Source: DATAOG01 sp963798075 (GTDB lineage Bacteria > Pseudomonadota > Alphaproteobacteria > Geminicoccales > Geminicoccaceae). Taken from it: a stretch of DNA of 64,000 bases. The notes under the pieces are model-generated. The model saw only the letters and a program-made list of their open reading frames with translations, did no database searches and had not been told where the DNA came from. The position numbers and the translations under genes are program-made. Within the stretch, counting starts at the first letter, position 1. Each line of letters begins with the position of its first letter. Location of the stretch: the NCBI GenBank assembly GCA_963798075.1, contig CAWCRU010000038.1, forward strand, positions 39,178-103,177. Direction: 5' to 3'. Of the stretch, positions 1 to 8,567 are shown piece after piece.

Positions 1-717
1 GAGACCATGCGGCGCGAGGGCTACGAGCTCGCGGTCGGCCGGCCGCGGGTGCTGCTCCAGACCGACCCCGAGACCGGCCAGGTGCTCGAGCCGATCGAGG
101 AGGTGGTGATCGACCTCGACGAGGAGTTCGCAGGCCCGGTGCTCGAGAAGCTCGGCCGGCGCCGGGCCGAGCTGGTCGAGATGCGTCCGGCCGGCAGCGG
201 CAAGCAGCGCCTCGTCTTCCATGCCCCCTCGCGGGCGCTGATCGGCTACCATGGCGAGTTCCTGACCGACACCCGCGGCACCGGCGTGATCAACCGGCTG
301 TTCCACGGCTACGCTGCTTACAAGGGCGAAATCGAGGGCCGGCGCGCGGGCGTGCTGATCTCGCTCGAGCAGGGCCAGGCAGTCGCCTACGCGCTCTGGA
401 ACCTCGAGGACCGGGGCGTGCTGTTCATCGGCCCCGGAGAAATGGTCTATCCCGGCATGATCATCGGCGAGCACAGCCGGACCACCGATCTCGACGTCAA
501 CCCCCTCAAGGGCAAGCAGCTGACCAACATCCGGGCCGCCGGCCGCGACGACAACGTGCTCTTGACCCCGCCCCGGCTGCTGACCCTCGAGGAAGCGCTC
601 GCCTACATCGCCGACGGCGAGCTGGTCGAGGTCACGCCGCTCTCGATCCGGCTGCGCAAGCGCCACCTCGACGCCGGCGAGCGGCGCCGCCTGGCCAAGC
701 GCGCTCAGGTTGCGTAG
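1..717 (+). CDS. typA: TypA/BipA translational GTPase, C-terminal part (cut by window start)
   Basis: The reading frame is open from the left edge and ends at a TAG at 715-717. It holds about 237 residues matching the C-terminal half of TypA/BipA, a ribosome-associated GTPase of the EF-G superfamily. Diagnostic stretches are 'GYHGEFLTDTRGTG' and 'NIRAAGRDDNV', which belong to the BipA-specific C-terminal region. The GTPase domain (roughly the first 370 residues of a ~610-residue family) lies outside the window. The ATG at position 7 is internal, because homology continues upstream of it. No partner gene follows in the same direction for 200 bases. Confidence 0.93.
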   Translation, partial: ETMRREGYELAVGRPRVLLQTDPETGQVLEPIEEVVIDLDEEFAGPVLEKLGRRRAELVEMRPAGSGKQRLVFHAPSRALIGYHGEFLTDTRGTGVINRLFHGYAAYKGEIEGRRAGVLISLEQGQAVAYALWNLEDRGVLFIGPGEMVYPGMIIGEHSRTTDLDVNPLKGKQLTNIRAAGRDDNVLLTPPRLLTLEEALAYIADGELVEVTPLSIRLRKRHLDAGERRRLAKRAQVA

Positions 718-921
718 CTCACGGGCGAGCACCGCGCCGGCAGCACCTGCTGGCCGGCGCAACGGCCATTTTACCCCGCCTTTATGGTTGATTGCTCACG
801 CTGCCGGCCTGCGCGTATGATTGCGCCGGCGCGACCGTCGAGCCGGACAACAAGAACCACGGTCTCAGGAACCGGTGCGGCTCGATTGCGAGGGGTTCCG
901 GCGCGCTGGCGGGAGACATCC

Positions 922-1764
922 ATGCCCAGATACATCGCCTGTCTGACCTTCGATTTCGACGTGATGTCGGGCTGGGTGGCGCGCGGCATGACCACGCCGA
1001 CCCCTATTTCCCGCGGCGAGTTCGGCATCATCGGTGCCAAGCGCATCCTGGCCTTGCTCGCCAAATACCAGATCCGCTCCACCTGGTTCGTGCCCGGCGT
1101 GATCATCGAGACCTACCCCGGGGTCTGTCGGCAGCTGGTGGCAGCCGGCCACGAGATCGGCCATCACGGTTGGACCCATGTGCCGCCGGCGGCGCTCTCG
1201 CGCGAACAGGAGAAAGAGGGGCTGATCCGCGGCAATTCCGCGATCGAGAAGTTGTGCGGCCGGCCGGCGCGCGGCTATCGCTCGCCCGCCTGGGACCTCA
1301 GCCCGCACACCGTCGATCTGCTGCTGGAGCAGGGGTTCGACTACGACTCCAGCATGATGGGCGACGACTACACGCCCTATTTTGCGCGCCGCGGCGACGT
1401 CGTGCACCTCGATCGGCCGTTCCAGTTCGGCGAGCCCACCCGACTGATCGAGATGCCGATCAGCTGGACCCTCGACGACTACCCGCATTTCGAGTTCGTG
1501 CGCACCAAGGACGCGGTGCTGCAGGGGCTGATGCCGACCGGCGACGTGCTCCAGAACTGGCTCGACGACTTCCGCTACCTGACGCGCACGCTGGAGTGGG
1601 GCGCGCTGACCTTCACCTGCCACCCGTTCGTGATCGGTCGCGGCCACCGGATGCTGATGCTCGAGCGCCTGATCCAGGGCCTTCGGCAGCAGGGGGCGGT
1701 CTTCCAGACCATGGTCGAGGCGGCCGACGAGTTCCATGCGCGGCAAAGCGCGGCCGCGCGTTGA
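922..1764 (+). CDS. Polysaccharide deacetylase (NodB/CE4 family)
   Basis: This 280-residue protein has the NodB homology fold. 'TFDFDV' near residue 9 carries the catalytic and metal-site aspartates, 'HEIGHHGWTH' near residue 78 supplies the histidine metal ligands, and 'GYRSPAWDLS' is the motif-3 arginine region. This family hydrolyses N- or O-acetyl groups, or related C-N bonds in the allantoinase/PuuE-like branch; the substrate cannot be told here. The ATG at 922 was chosen because it begins the conserved fold and has 'gggaga' nine bases upstream. The frame is open further upstream but unlike the family. No signal peptide is seen, so a cytoplasmic PuuE-like role is possible. Confidence 0.88.
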   Translation: MPRYIACLTFDFDVMSGWVARGMTTPTPISRGEFGIIGAKRILALLAKYQIRSTWFVPGVIIETYPGVCRQLVAAGHEIGHHGWTHVPPAALSREQEKEGLIRGNSAIEKLCGRPARGYRSPAWDLSPHTVDLLLEQGFDYDSSMMGDDYTPYFARRGDVVHLDRPFQFGEPTRLIEMPISWTLDDYPHFEFVRTKDAVLQGLMPTGDVLQNWLDDFRYLTRTLEWGALTFTCHPFVIGRGHRMLMLERLIQGLRQQGAVFQTMVEAADEFHARQSAAAR

Positions 1765-1807
1765 AAAGCCGGGTCGGCGGATCACGAGAGCCGACCCCGC
1801 CAGCGCT

Positions 1808-1824
1808 TTAACCCTTCGTTCACC
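1808..1824 (+). promoter_or_regulatory. CtrA-like site
   Basis: The sequence reads TTAA-N7-TTCA followed by CC, one base from the alphaproteobacterial CtrA consensus TTAA-N7-TTAA. It lies 44 bases after the deacetylase stop and about 45-60 bases before the candidate small RNA at 1867. That is a reasonable position for a promoter-proximal regulator site. The match is to a short motif only, so chance occurrence is possible. Confidence 0.3.
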
Positions 1825-1866
1825 AAGGCCCGCTAGGACGACCCCGGCCACGACTAGTTTCGTGAC

Positions 1867-1936
1867 TTGAGGCGTTTCCTCCCTACCTGGATGCGGCGCT
1901 CCCCTCAGGATCTGAGACGGGGCGCCGCCTTTTTTT
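1867..1936 (+). ncRNA. Candidate trans-acting small RNA with anti-Shine-Dalgarno motif
   Basis: A stretch of about 70 bases carries a single-stranded 'TTTCCTCCCTACC' segment (from 1875). It is followed directly by a GC-rich hairpin and a run of seven T. This layout (exposed CCUCCC-type sequence, then an intrinsic terminator) resembles alphaproteobacterial small RNAs such as the suhB/alpha-r14 group. No good start codon or coding signal is present. The 5' end is a guess; no clear -35/-10 pair was found. It could also simply be a long terminator leader of the deacetylase gene, 100 bases upstream. Confidence 0.45.
1893..1936 (+). terminator. Rho-independent terminator
   Basis: The left arm GCGGCGCTCCC pairs with the right arm GGGGCGCCGC through a bulged T. 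The stem is followed immediately by seven consecutive T at 1930-1936. It ends either the deacetylase transcript or the candidate small RNA. This is the clearest intrinsic terminator in the window. Confidence 0.8.
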
Positions 1937-2171
1937 GGCCGGCACGGCCGCCATACCGCCCGGGCGGCCACCAGATAGCCGAAGCCGACGGCCCGTCCGC
2001 CAGTCGATCCCGGCGCCTCTGGGCCTCGATCTGCTCCGGTCCGGCCGGCCCGCCGAACCGGAGCCGGCGGCTCTCCGGGTCTCTCCCGCGGTCAGAGGTG
2101 ACAAGCGAGGTTGGCACCGGCATTCTCTGCCGGTCCCAACGCAGCCCTATTGAGGAGGCGGATCGGCCGGG

Positions 2172-3767
2172 ATGGTGCAGTTCGTGGACCGGGCAGAGGC
2201 GGCCGGCCTCGTGCGCGACGGCGATGCGGTGCTGTTCGGCGGCTCGGGCGGCGGCCACGCCGTGCCGGAGGCGGTGATCGAGGCGCTCGCGGCGCGCTTT
2301 CGCGAGCAGGGGTCGCCGCGCGATCTGACGCTGATCAGCGTGGTCTCGCTCGGCGACTGGCAGACGACCGGCTTCAACCTGCTGGCCGAGCCCGGGCTTG
2401 CGCGGCGCGTGGTCAGCGGCGGCTTCAACAATTGTCCCCGCTTCGCCGAGCTGGCGCTGGCCGACCGGATCGAGGCCTACACCCTCCCCCAGGGCACGCT
2501 CTCGCAGCTCATGCGCGACATGGCGGCCGGCCGCCCGGGCCTGCTCACGACCACGGGCCTGGGAAGCTTCGTCGACCCGCGCCATGGCGGCGGCCGGCAG
2601 AGCCCGAGCGCGGTCGACGACCTGGTCGAGCTCCTGACCCTGGGCGGCGAGGACTACCTGCTCTACAAGGCGCTGCCGGTCGACGTCGCGGTGATCCGGG
2701 CCACCACCGCGGACGAGCGCGGCAACCTCACGATGGAGCGCGAGGCGTTCTTCGGCGAGAATTTTTCCATGGCGACTGCGGCGCATCGTCAGGGCGGGAT
2801 CGTCATTGCCCAGGTCGAGCAGGTCGCGGCCGCGGGAACGCTGCCGGGCAAGCTGGTCAAGGTCCCGGGCGTGGTGGTCGACTACGTGGTCGTGGCACCC
2901 GGCCGGCCGCAGACCTACCAGACGCCCTACAGCCCCGCCTATGCGGGCGAGCTGCGCGCGCCCGAGGCCGCGATCGCGCGTCTGCCGTTCGACGTCCGCA
3001 AGGTGATCGCGCGGCGCGCCGCCCTCGAGCTGTTCCCCGGCGCGGTGGTCAATCTCGGTTTCGGGGTCTCGAACGGCATCGCCAACGTCGCGGCCGAGGA
3101 GGGTCTCTGGCGGGAGCTGACGCTCACTGTCGAGCAGGGCATCATCGGCGGCGTGCCGGCAGGCGGCCAGGACGCGGGCGCCGGCGTCAACTACGACATG
3201 ATGGCGGACCAGCCCTATCAGTTCGACTTCTACGACGGTGGCGGCCTCGACCTTGCCTTCCTCTCATTCGCCGAGGTCGATCGCGAGGGCAACGTCAACG
3301 TCAGCCGCTACGGCCGCAGCGTCAACGGCCCGGGCGGCTTCATCAACATCAGCCAGGGGGCAAGGAAGGTCGTCTTCTCCGGGACGCTCACGACGGGCGG
3401 GCTGGAGATCCTGCCGGATGGCGAAGGCGGCCTCGCTCTTCGCCGCGAGGGCCGAACGCAAAAATGGGTCCCGGAAGTGGAGCAGGTCACCTTCAGCGGC
3501 CGCTATGCAAAGGAGCGCTCCCAGGAGGTGATCTATGTCACCGAGCGCGCGGTCTTCCGGCTCGAGCCTGACGGCCTCCTGCTCACCGAGGCGGCGCCGG
3601 GGATCGACCCGCGCCGGGACGTGCTCGAGCAGGTCGGTTTCGAAGTGCGGGTCGCGGAGCCGCTCGCGCGCATGGATGGGCGTCTGTTCCGCGCCAAGCC
3701 CATGCACCTGCTGCCGGAGTTCCGTGCCCGCGCCGCCGGGTTGACGCATCGGTCGAGGGCGAGATGA
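2172..3767 (+). CDS. Acyl-CoA:acetate/3-ketoacid CoA-transferase, fused alpha-beta (YdiF/propionate CoA-transferase type)
   Basis: The 531-residue length matches the single-chain family-I CoA-transferases, in which alpha and beta halves are fused. The alpha half shows 'GGSGGGHAVPEAVIEAL' near residue 22. The beta half has the conserved 'NLGFGVSNGIANV' and 'EQGIIGGVPAGGQDAGAG', which holds the glutamate that forms the glutamyl-CoA intermediate. It moves CoA between short acyl groups and acetate or propionate. 'GAGGCGGATC' precedes the ATG. The stop overlaps the start of the enoyl-CoA hydratase gene (ATGA at 3764-3767), so the two are translationally coupled and probably act in one fatty-acid or branched-acid degradation step. 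Confidence 0.9.
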   Translation: MVQFVDRAEAAGLVRDGDAVLFGGSGGGHAVPEAVIEALAARFREQGSPRDLTLISVVSLGDWQTTGFNLLAEPGLARRVVSGGFNNCPRFAELALADRIEAYTLPQGTLSQLMRDMAAGRPGLLTTTGLGSFVDPRHGGGRQSPSAVDDLVELLTLGGEDYLLYKALPVDVAVIRATTADERGNLTMEREAFFGENFSMATAAHRQGGIVIAQVEQVAAAGTLPGKLVKVPGVVVDYVVVAPGRPQTYQTPYSPAYAGELRAPEAAIARLPFDVRKVIARRAALELFPGAVVNLGFGVSNGIANVAAEEGLWRELTLTVEQGIIGGVPAGGQDAGAGVNYDMMADQPYQFDFYDGGGLDLAFLSFAEVDREGNVNVSRYGRSVNGPGGFINISQGARKVVFSGTLTTGGLEILPDGEGGLALRREGRTQKWVPEVEQVTFSGRYAKERSQEVIYVTERAVFRLEPDGLLLTEAAPGIDPRRDVLEQVGFEVRVAEPLARMDGRLFRAKPMHLLPEFRARAAGLTHRSRAR

Positions 3768-4541
3768 GAGAACCGGTCCTTTGCGAGGTGGGCGACGGGG
3801 TCGCCGTCCTGACGCTCGACAATCCGCCGCTCAATCTGGTGACGCTCGAGCTGACCCGCGCGCTCGAGCGGGCGCTCGACCGCCTGGCAGGCGACCCCGC
3901 GGTCCGGGTCCTGGTGTTGACCGGGGCGGGCAAGCGGGCGTTCTGCGCCGGCTCCGACATCCGCGAGTTCGAAAGCGTTGCCGATGACGTGATCGGCAAG
4001 AAGCTCGCGGCCGAGAACCGGGCGTACTCGAAGGTCGACGACTTCCCCAAGCCCACCATCGCGGCGATCGCCGGGCTCGCCTACGGCGGCGGCCTCGAGC
4101 TCGCGGTCTGCTGCGATCTGCTCGTGGTCGAGGCGAATGCCAGGCTGGCGCTGCCCGAGATCAAGCTCGGCGTGTTCCCGGGCTCGGGCGGCACGGTGCG
4201 GGTGACCAGGCGGATCGGCGAGGGCCGCGCCAAGGAGATGATGTATTTCGGCGACCCGATCGACCCCGCAGACCGCGCTCGCCTGGGGCTGGTCAACCGG
4301 GTCGTGCCGGCCGGCGAGGCGCTCGATCACCGCGTGCCGCATGGCCGCCGAGCTGGCGGAGCGCCCGGCCAAGGCGCTCCAGCTCTGCAAGCGCGCGATC
4401 GATCTCTCGTTCGAGTCGACCGAAGACGAGGCAATCTAGCGCTCGCTCGCGCTGTCCGCCAAGGCCTTCGCCACCGATGACTGCCGGGAAGGCGTGCACG
4501 CCTTCTTCGAGAAGCGGCCGGCGCGCTTCACCCACTCCTGA
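3764..4541 (+). pseudogene. Enoyl-CoA hydratase/isomerase, frameshifted and with an internal stop
   Basis: The first 190 residues are a normal crotonase fold with 'FCAGSDIREF' (oxyanion hole 1) and 'AYGGGLELA' (oxyanion hole 2). An extra C in the run near 4335-4339 then throws the frame. The expected C-terminus ('MAAELAERPAKALQLCKRAI', then '...DCREGVHAFFEKRPARF') continues in another frame from 4341 to a TGA at 4539-4541. It is broken again by TAG at 4437, where homologues normally carry an acidic or amide residue. Two independent lesions mean a dead gene or two consensus errors. The start overlaps the CoA-transferase stop. Confidence 0.8.
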
Positions 4542-4646
4542 CGAGCGCCCGCCTGGGCTGCCGCGCGCACCTCCGTTCGCCGCCAATCCGTTGACCGTTG
4601 TCGCTCATCCGGGCTTGATGTAGCGGAACCAATGCGGGAGTCGTCG

Positions 4647-5297
4647 ATGACCAGTCATGCCGCCGTCGAGCGGATGACCGTTGCAGCCTTCCTGGACTGG
4701 GCGAGCCGCCGCCCCGAGGGCGAGCGCTGGGAGCTCATCGAAGGCGAGCCGGTGCCTGTGCGCGGGCCAGCCCCGGCGCACGCGATGGCGGCCGAGACCG
4801 TCGTGCACGCCCGCATCAAACGTCGGATCGACCACGCGCTCGGCGCGGCGCTGGCCAAAGGCGGCCACGCTTGCGAGGTGTTCGTCTCGGGCCCCAAGGT
4901 CCAGATCGACGCCGACACGGCTTTCGAGCCGGACGTGGTCGTGAGCTGCGCCGAAGTCCCCGACGGCCTGCTCGTCCCCGAGCCAATGATCGTCGTCGAG
5001 GTCCTCTCGCCGAGCACCCGCGACAAGGACTTCACCATCAAGCTCGCCGGCTACGCCGCCCTGCCCAGCGTCGCCCAATACCTGCTGGTCGACACCCAGC
5101 GCCGCCTCGTCGTGCACCACCATCGATCGCCCGGCGAGCTGGAGTTCCGCACCACGATCGCCCGCAGCGGCACCCTGCGCCTCGATCCGCCGGGCCTGGA
5201 CCTCGACCTCGACGCGATCTACAGCCGGCAGCGGGGTATGATCCGTGGATCCGCGCTCGAGAACGGAATTGGGTACGTGTCCCGGAACTCCGGGTGA
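4647..5297 (+). CDS. Uma2 family endonuclease (DUF820)
   Basis: The protein is about 216 residues long. It shows the Uma2 PD-(D/E)XK-like core: 'GERWELIEGE' near the N-terminus, 'FEPDVVVSC' with the catalytic aspartate, and 'PMIVVEVLSPSTRDKDFTIK' with the Glu and Lys. Uma2 proteins are predicted restriction-type nucleases found singly or in expanded families; cellular targets are largely unknown. The ATG at 4647 has 'gcgggag' seven bases upstream; the ATG at 4632 has no ribosome site. It stands alone between the broken hydratase and another nuclease-like gene, which suggests an accessory patch. Confidence 0.85.
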   Translation: MTSHAAVERMTVAAFLDWASRRPEGERWELIEGEPVPVRGPAPAHAMAAETVVHARIKRRIDHALGAALAKGGHACEVFVSGPKVQIDADTAFEPDVVVSCAEVPDGLLVPEPMIVVEVLSPSTRDKDFTIKLAGYAALPSVAQYLLVDTQRRLVVHHHRSPGELEFRTTIARSGTLRLDPPGLDLDLDAIYSRQRGMIRGSALENGIGYVSRNSG

Positions 5298-5427
5298 CTG
5301 GGCCGGCCGTGGTCTCTGACGCGTGACCGGCGAGGTGGTTGACCTGCATCACCGGTCGGCGCTTAGAGTACGGCCGAACCGGTCCCGGATCGTCCATGAC
5401 TGGTCCATCTTCGACTTGAGATCACGG

Positions 5428-6671
5428 ATGGGACGCGACGACCTTCTTTTCTCCAAAGCGGATCTTTCTCGGTCCAGGAGCACCAGCGCAAGTCGGCCGA
5501 AGCCGAGATCGCTGGCATCGACGGCAACCGCCTGCTCAATACGAACGTCGAGGATCTCGTCGCGTACATTGTTGAAAAATTCCGCATTAACGTGCCCGAG
5601 CTCGACGAAGCCAACATGACCGTTGACCAGCATGAGGCGCAACGCGACGTGTCGGGAGATCCCCGACGGATGGGATATTACTTCGATCGCGGCGGCCCGG
5701 TGCATGTCACGGGAACGGAGGTTATTGTTGAGGTGCCCTTCTCGGGGGATCAACAGATGTTCTGGATTCGCCCGAGCACCTGGGACACAGGTCCGCCGCG
5801 TGGCGAAGTACGCAGCAATGCGCTCATATTCAGGTATTGGAGCGACGCGCCGCAGGCGGACCAGTTGCGGTTGGCTTTCGACCGCTGGCTCGCCGATATC
5901 AAGCGCTACCTGCAATGGCAGCGCGAGACCTTCAAGGGCTTCAACGATACGCTCGCAAGCAGCGCCGGGACAGCGATCACTCAGCGGCGCGAGAAGCTAC
6001 TTGCCAACCAGAGTCTCGTTGCCGGCCTCGGCATTGCTCTTAAGCGGCGTCCCGGCACGGCCACGACCTATACCGCTCCAGAGGTCAAGCGGAAGATCGT
6101 ACCGAAGCTACCGCCTGCGACCGCGGGTGCCTTCAAACCCGAGCCGATTCTCGAAGAGGCAGAGTACCAGCATATCCTCGACGTGATCGAGGGTATGGTG
6201 AAGGTGATGGAGCGCAGCCCCAAAGCCTTCCATGATATCGACGAGGAAGGGCATCGCACGCATTTCCTCGTGCAGCTTAACGGCCATTACGAAGGACAAG
6301 CGACCGGCGAGACCTTCAACTATCAGGGCAAGACCGACATCCTGATCCGCTCCGGCAACCGCAATATCTTCATCGCTGAGTGCAAGTTCTGGAACGGGCC
6401 AGCGAAGCTGACCGAGACCGTCGATCAGCTTCTTGGCTACCTATCATGGCGCGATTCCAAGGCGGCCATCCTGCTGTTTAATCGAAACAAGGACTTCTCC
6501 AAGGTGCTCGCGGCCATCCCCCAAACTGTGAAGACCCATCCGAATTTTCAGAAGGATGAGGGCAAGCGGGTCGACACGGGATTCCGGTACGCCTTCCGCA
6601 ACAAGGACGATGCGGCCAAAATCCTTCACGTCACAGTCATGGCTTTCGATATCCCGCGTCCAGCGGGATGA
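5428..6671 (+). pseudogene. PD-(D/E)XK nuclease-like protein of unknown function, frameshifted near its start
   Basis: The intact frame 5592-6671 (GTG) encodes 359 residues. Its last third has 'GKTDILIRSGNRNIFIAECK', a D...ExK nuclease signature, followed by 'LLGYLSWRDSKAAILLFNRN'. Coding similarity clearly starts earlier. From 5466 the same frame reads 'FSVQEHQRKSAEAEIAGIDG', while ATG 5428 in a different frame reads 'MGRDDLLFSKADL'. One missing T near 5466-5469 would join the two into a ~414-residue protein. The patch has visibly lower GC than its neighbours. Type IV restriction or DNA-repair nucleases share this fold; the real role is unknown. Confidence 0.6.
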
Positions 6672-6794
6672 GCAAAGCCGGGGCGCAAATTCCGCGAGAT
6701 CCCAGGAGACGGCGCGGGCAGGGCCTGGAGCCAGGGTGGAATTACTGCACACGTACTGAGTCCACGAACTGGGATTGCGCGACGCGCCACCTCT

Positions 6795-7106
6795 TCACGC
6801 CGCGCTCGGCAACGGCTTCGCGCGCTCGATGCGCGCCAGTTCGCGGGGAGAATGCAGCGCCTCCCAGAGGTCGGTGCGGCGCTGCACATTGAGCCAGAAA
6901 TCCGGGCTGTTGCCGAACACGCGTGCGAGGATCAGCGCGGTTGGAGCGGTCACGGCTTCGTCGATCATTGCAGAGCTGATTGACGTGCTTGCGCGGCACG
7001 CCCATGGCCTCGGCCAAGCGCACCTTGCGTCAGGCCCAAGGGGCCGCATGAACTCCGCCACCAGGATCTCGCCGACCGTGGCCGGCTTGCGCTTGGTCGT
7101 CAGCAT
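6795..7106 (-). CDS. higA: HigA antitoxin (XRE family) with a locally shifted DNA-binding segment
   Basis: The 103-residue open frame begins 'MLTTKRKPATVGEILVAEF' and ends with 'PTALILARVFGNSPDFWLNV', both typical of HigA. The middle should read like 'LTQGALAEAMGVPRKHVNQL', the helix-turn-helix. Here it appears out of frame because of apparent extra bases near 7035-7037, 7011-7015 and 6957-6958. Three +1 changes restore the frame. As written, the protein has no usable HTH. HigA normally neutralises HigB and represses the operon. It lies 8 bases downstream of higB. Confidence 0.75.
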   Translation of the reverse strand: MLTTKRKPATVGEILVAEFMRPLGPDARCAWPRPWACRASTSISSAMIDEAVTAPTALILARVFGNSPDFWLNVQRRTDLWEALHSPRELARIERAKPLPSAA

Positions 7107-7114
7107 GGGATCAC

Positions 7115-7423
7115 TCACCTGTAGCCGTGGTCGTCGAGATAGAGATCCGACGCCTCGCCCCGGCGGCCGTCCCAGCGGAAGATCAGCCGCCATCGCTGGT
7201 TGACGCGGATCGAATGGAAACCGTCGAGGCGTCCGCGCAGCTTCTCGAAATGATTGCTGGGCGGCACCCGCAAGTCCTGATCGGTCGTCGCGTCGTCGAT
7301 CATCTGGAGCTTCCGGAACAGCCGGCTTTCGAGATCGGGCGGAATGTTGCGCGACCGGACATCGTTGACGAAGAACGCGCGCAGCCACTCATCCCGAAAC
7401 CCGACGGTCATGCCATCGTCCAC
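7115..7423 (-). CDS. higB: HigB-type mRNA interferase toxin (RelE/ParE superfamily)
   Basis: This protein of about 100 residues has the RelE/HigB fold: 'LESRLFRKLQMIDDATTDQD', 'HFEKLRGRLDGFHSIRVNQR' and 'WRLIFRW'. This is the short HigB branch usually annotated as plasmid-maintenance killer or addiction toxin. GTG 7423 or ATG 7411 could start it; the predicted transcription start near 7425 favours ATG 7411 unless the mRNA is leaderless. The order toxin then antitoxin (higB-higA) is typical for Hig systems. Confidence 0.88.
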   Translation of the reverse strand: MDDGMTVGFRDEWLRAFFVNDVRSRNIPPDLESRLFRKLQMIDDATTDQDLRVPPSNHFEKLRGRLDGFHSIRVNQRWRLIFRWDGRRGEASDLYLDDHGYR

Positions 7424-7431
7424 CCTAAGCT

Positions 7432-7460
7432 ACTGTACCACCCGGCGGTACAATTCGCAA
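7432..7460 (-). promoter_or_regulatory. higBA promoter with embedded operator
   Basis: Read on the minus strand there is TTGCGA (-35; complement at 7455-7460), a 17-base spacer and TACAGT (-10; 7432-7437). An inverted repeat TGTACC-N7-GGTACA (7434-7452) fills the spacer and overlaps the -10. This is where an autoregulating HigA would bind to block RNA polymerase. Arms are perfect over six bases. Confidence 0.55.
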
Positions 7461-7586
7461 TAGCGGTACCTCTGGAGCGACGGCGGTGGCTGTCGGGGTC
7501 AGGTCCGCCTCTTGCCACGGCGCGGTCCGTTGTGGGTAGGATGAGCGCTCGTGGGGTGCGCGCCGAGGCGGCTGCGGGAGGTGGTG

Positions 7587-8090
7587 ATGAGCGAGCGGGT
7601 GACGACGCCGGTGCACGTCGTGCAGCCGGACGAGGGGGAGAGCTTCTGGCAGCCGGTGCCGGCCAACGGCTACGCCGAGGTCCGGGTCTCGCATCGGAAG
7701 GACGCGAGCATCCGCAGCTTTGCCACCGGCATCCAGGTGATCGCCCCCAATTCCTACATCCGCGAGCACGTCCACCCGGCCCAGGAGGAGCTGCTGTTCT
7801 TCTTTGAGGGCGAGGGCGAGGCGGTGATCGACGGCCTGAGCCATCCGCTCCGGGCCGGGACCACGGTCTACGTCGGCGCCGGCCACCGGCACAAGTTCAT
7901 CAACCCGAGCCGCGATCACGAGCTCAAGATGTGCTGGGTGATGCTGCCGGGCGGCGACGGCGGCCTCGACGACTTCTTCGCCCGGATCGGCCGGCCGCGC
8001 ACTTCCGGCGAGCCGGCGCCGGCGCCGTTCCCGCGGCCTGCGGACGTCGAGCGGATCGAGGCGGAGACAGTGTTCACAAAGCTCGACTGA
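7587..8090 (+). CDS. Cupin domain protein
   Basis: The 167-residue protein has one central cupin barrel. Motif 1 'EHVHPAQEELLFFFEGEGEA' carries two histidines and a glutamate, and motif 2 'VYVGAGHRHKFIN' supplies the further histidine, so the metal site looks complete. Small single-cupin proteins serve as metal-dependent dioxygenases, isomerases or sugar-binding sensors; no substrate can be assigned. ATG 7587 has 'gggaggtgg' upstream and matches the domain start. It is transcribed away from higBA and faces the convergent yihY-like gene across a repeat-rich spacer. Confidence 0.75.
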   Translation: MSERVTTPVHVVQPDEGESFWQPVPANGYAEVRVSHRKDASIRSFATGIQVIAPNSYIREHVHPAQEELLFFFEGEGEAVIDGLSHPLRAGTTVYVGAGHRHKFINPSRDHELKMCWVMLPGGDGGLDDFFARIGRPRTSGEPAPAPFPRPADVERIEAETVFTKLD

Positions 8091-8402
8091 AGGTTCCGGC
8101 GCAAGGGTTCATCGCCCATCGGCCACGCCGGCCGGATGACGCCGGTCTCCGCACGGGGTGCATCATCACGGGACCTGCGCCAACCAGGTTCAACCCCACA
8201 CCCGCGGCATCGCGAGCCCGATGAGACCGTCGGCCCGGCGGGCTCTCGCCTCGAGGCGAGGCCTCAGGCCTGACCCCGACGGAAGCTCCGCAGTCGCCAA
8301 GACCGAGCCCCGGAACCAGCGCCCAAAGATCGGTGCATCGATGGATGGATCGATCGTCATGGCGTTAGGAGACCGTTCAGGATTGCCGGTTCATGTTTTC
8401 TT
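8091..8402. other. Intergenic stretch without recognised content
   Basis: No reading frame resembling a known protein, no hairpin with a T-run and no promoter pair was found between the cupin stop and the palindromic element at 8403. The base composition is like the neighbours. Confidence 0.4.
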
Positions 8403-8489
8403 CGGCTGGTCCATGCGACCCTGGGACTCCGTGCCGCGGCCAGGCCCCGCAGCGGGACAGAGGAGTCCTACGGTCGCATGGACCAGCCG
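8403..8489. repeat. Palindromic REP-like element, copy 1
   Basis: The left arm CGGCTGGTCCATGCGACC, followed by CTGGGACTCC, pairs with the right arm at 8461-8489 (AGGAGTCC, then GGTCGCATGGACCAGCCG). It gives a stem of about 28 base pairs with few mismatches. The same core occurs at 35881 and 38430. It sits between two convergent genes, the classical site for REP elements. No transposase or RAYT gene is in the window. Confidence 0.75.
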
Positions 8490-8567
8490 ACAGCCTACGG
8501 GCGCGTGACTAAGGAAACATTGGCGACCCTCGATCGGCCACCGAAGCGGCGAGCGCTCTTGGTCCAC

